From an uncultured Bacteroidota bacterium (GTDB taxonomy: Bacteria > Bacteroidota > Bacteroidia > Chitinophagales > Chitinophagaceae), in NCBI GenBank assembly GCA_903853805.1, contig CAINUN010000067.1:1-64000 (forward strand): a stretch of 64,000 nt of DNA, in the 5' to 3' direction. Below the pieces are notes generated by a model. That model had not been told where the DNA came from. It made no database searches and saw only the letters and a program-made list of their open reading frames with translations. Positions 62,940 to 64,000 of the stretch are shown here, one piece after another. The first letter of the stretch is position 1; every line of letters starts with the position of its first letter. The position numbers and the translations under genes were made by a program.

Positions 62940-64000
62940 TTAATCCGGTTCAAACCCAAGCATGAAGGTAATCTTTGCCATATCCTTCAAACTTGTGACG
63001 CCGGCAGCTGCGTTGTATCTGTCAAATCCTATGCCATAATCAAGTCCTAACAATCCAAACATCGGCAAATAAAGTCGGATACCTACACCTGCTGAACGGT
63101 ACAATTTAAATGGATTATAATCTTTAAAAGTTGACCAACCATTGCCTGCTTCCATGAATGCTAATGCGAAAATAGTGGAGGATGCGCTCATTGAAAAAGG
63201 GTAACGAACTTCAGCTACGTACTTGTTGAATATTGTTGCATTATTGGCATATATTTCATAGCCACGTTGCGAAATGATATCTCGACCAATAGCATAATTA
63301 AATCCAGATAATCCATCTCCACCCATTTGAAATCTTTCAAATGGCGAATAACCAATATTGGCATTATAATAACCTAGGAATCCATATTTAGCAGCCATTT
63401 TGAATACAAATTTTCCTGTAAAATTTTTATACCATTCAGCTGTAAATCTGTATTTATGATACTCTATCCATTTGTATTTGGTTGACGCTTCTGCTGTAGA
63501 GTAATCAATACCACTCAAAGAACTGAAAGGAGGTGTAAAACTCATTGTCAGATTAATATTAGAGCCGTTCCTTGGATATAGTGGTTGGTCTATTGAATAG
63601 CGTGCTATGATTAGTTTCAAGGCAAGGTTATTACTATATCCATCCGAATAATTAGGCAATAAACTTGTATAGTTTTTTAAGTAGTAATTATTAAAATTAA
63701 AACCAATCGTAAAAATGAAATAATCATCAGGCCATTTCAATCGCTTACTAAAAGAAACGCCTCCACCTGCCATTCTAAGAAAGGATGCATTAGGGTCACC
63801 GCCAATAGTTGTGTTTGAAAATTTACTTCTTGAAACGTTTACAGAAAGAGTGTTGGCCTTTTTACCACCAAACCATGGCTCAGTAAAACCAAAGTTTAGT
63901 GAACTGAAATAGATACCATTTGACTGGTAGTTTATAGAAAGTTTTTGTCCGTCGCCTATAGGTAATGGATCCCATGTTCTAGGTTTAAGAATGTTTCTTA
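62940..64000 (-). CDS. bamA: Outer-membrane assembly factor BamA (C-terminal part, truncated by window edge)
   Basis: The frame is open from 64000 to the stop at 62940 on the minus strand, giving about 353 residues of the C-terminal Omp85 barrel. Reading through upstream of the internal Met at 63773 gives family-typical text: PRTWDPLPIGDGQKLSINYQ, then FTEPWFGGKKANTLSVNVSR. BamA inserts beta-barrel proteins into the outer membrane. The barrel has the mid-domain YSPFERFQMGGDGLSGFNYA block and ends MLGFEPD. The POTRA domains and start lie beyond the window. It precedes two skp genes. Confidence 0.93.
   Translation of the reverse strand, partial: RNILKPRTWDPLPIGDGQKLSINYQSNGIYFSSLNFGFTEPWFGGKKANTLSVNVSRSKFSNTTIGGDPNASFLRMAGGGVSFSKRLKWPDDYFIFTIGFNFNNYYLKNYTSLLPNYSDGYSNNLALKLIIARYSIDQPLYPRNGSNINLTMSFTPPFSSLSGIDYSTAEASTKYKWIEYHKYRFTAEWYKNFTGKFVFKMAAKYGFLGYYNANIGYSPFERFQMGGDGLSGFNYAIGRDIISQRGYEIYANNATIFNKYVAEVRYPFSMSASSTIFALAFMEAGNGWSTFKDYNPFKLYRSAGVGIRLYLPMFGLLGLDYGIGFDRYNAAAGVTSLKDMAKITFMLGFEPD

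Noticed and set aside
62940-63773. BamA-like gene starting at the Met at 63773
   Set aside because: The frame is open to the window edge and upstream residues match the BamA barrel, so that Met is internal and the gene is truncated by the window.

Overview
The window is about 38% GC chromosomal DNA from a member of the Bacteroidota. Four things point there. Eight secreted proteins end in a type IX secretion (T9SS) C-terminal sorting domain. Two promoters match the Bacteroidota primary-sigma consensus TTTG-N19-TAnnTTTG exactly. Shine-Dalgarno sequences are largely absent. The family set is typical of the phylum: DUF5777, LytTR kinases with two-component propellers, a chorismate mutase-fused DAHP synthase, and BamA followed by two Skp genes. 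The mix suggests an uncultured Chitinophagales/Sphingobacteriales-like lineage, but the sequence does not fix the order.

Layout. 1-8.8 kb: the tail of an unknown gene and a terminator, then three consecutive T9SS cargo genes (a 1793-residue HExxH peptidase/beta-helix protein and two tandem propeller paralogues). 8.9-10.5 kb: mutY and ssb. 10.6-16.7 kb: a co-directional cluster of starch-binding-like protein, arylsulfotransferase-like protein, CotH kinase, VTC polyphosphate polymerase and DUF4956 membrane protein, closed by a bidirectional terminator shared with tRNA-Arg(ACG). 16.9-24.6 kb: rlmH, a rhomboid protease, a 22-bp tandem repeat, tilS with a TPR gene, a PNGase F-like T9SS protein, der and rimO. 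24.6-33.4 kb: a BNR-repeat protein, a LolA-like protein, an ABC-F ATPase, a NUDIX protein, then pyrE-ubiA-maf. 33.4-39.2 kb: a TPR histidine kinase, a FecR-like/carboxypeptidase-regulatory pair, pyrD and terC. 39.2-43.8 kb: a T9SS protein, mazG-like, moxR, DUF1569, a cold-shock protein and rhlE. 44-50.6 kb: up to seven minus-strand genes (YceI, LytS/LytTR pair, OB-fold protein, cytochrome-like lipoprotein, second YceI, DUF5777 barrel). 50.7-64 kb: tgt-lptF/G, truB, aroG-chorismate mutase, methyltransferases, tadA-dtd, an ABC ATPase, a double OmpA protein, an outer-membrane barrel, two Skp genes and the C-terminal part of bamA running off the window edge.

No phage, insertion sequence, CRISPR array or known defence system is visible. 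The main points of interest are these: (1) a 14-bp RNA hairpin inside the signal-peptide codons of two tandem T9SS paralogues, with a synonymous compensatory base-pair change; (2) the CotH-VTC-DUF4956 cluster combined with an arylsulfotransferase-like and a starch-binding-like T9SS protein; (3) a recurring TAnnTTTG box 4-6 nt before start codons, implying leaderless mRNAs; (4) the YceI/LytTR/cytochrome/DUF5777 block; (5) a tRNA-guanine transglycosylase that has lost most of its zinc ligands.
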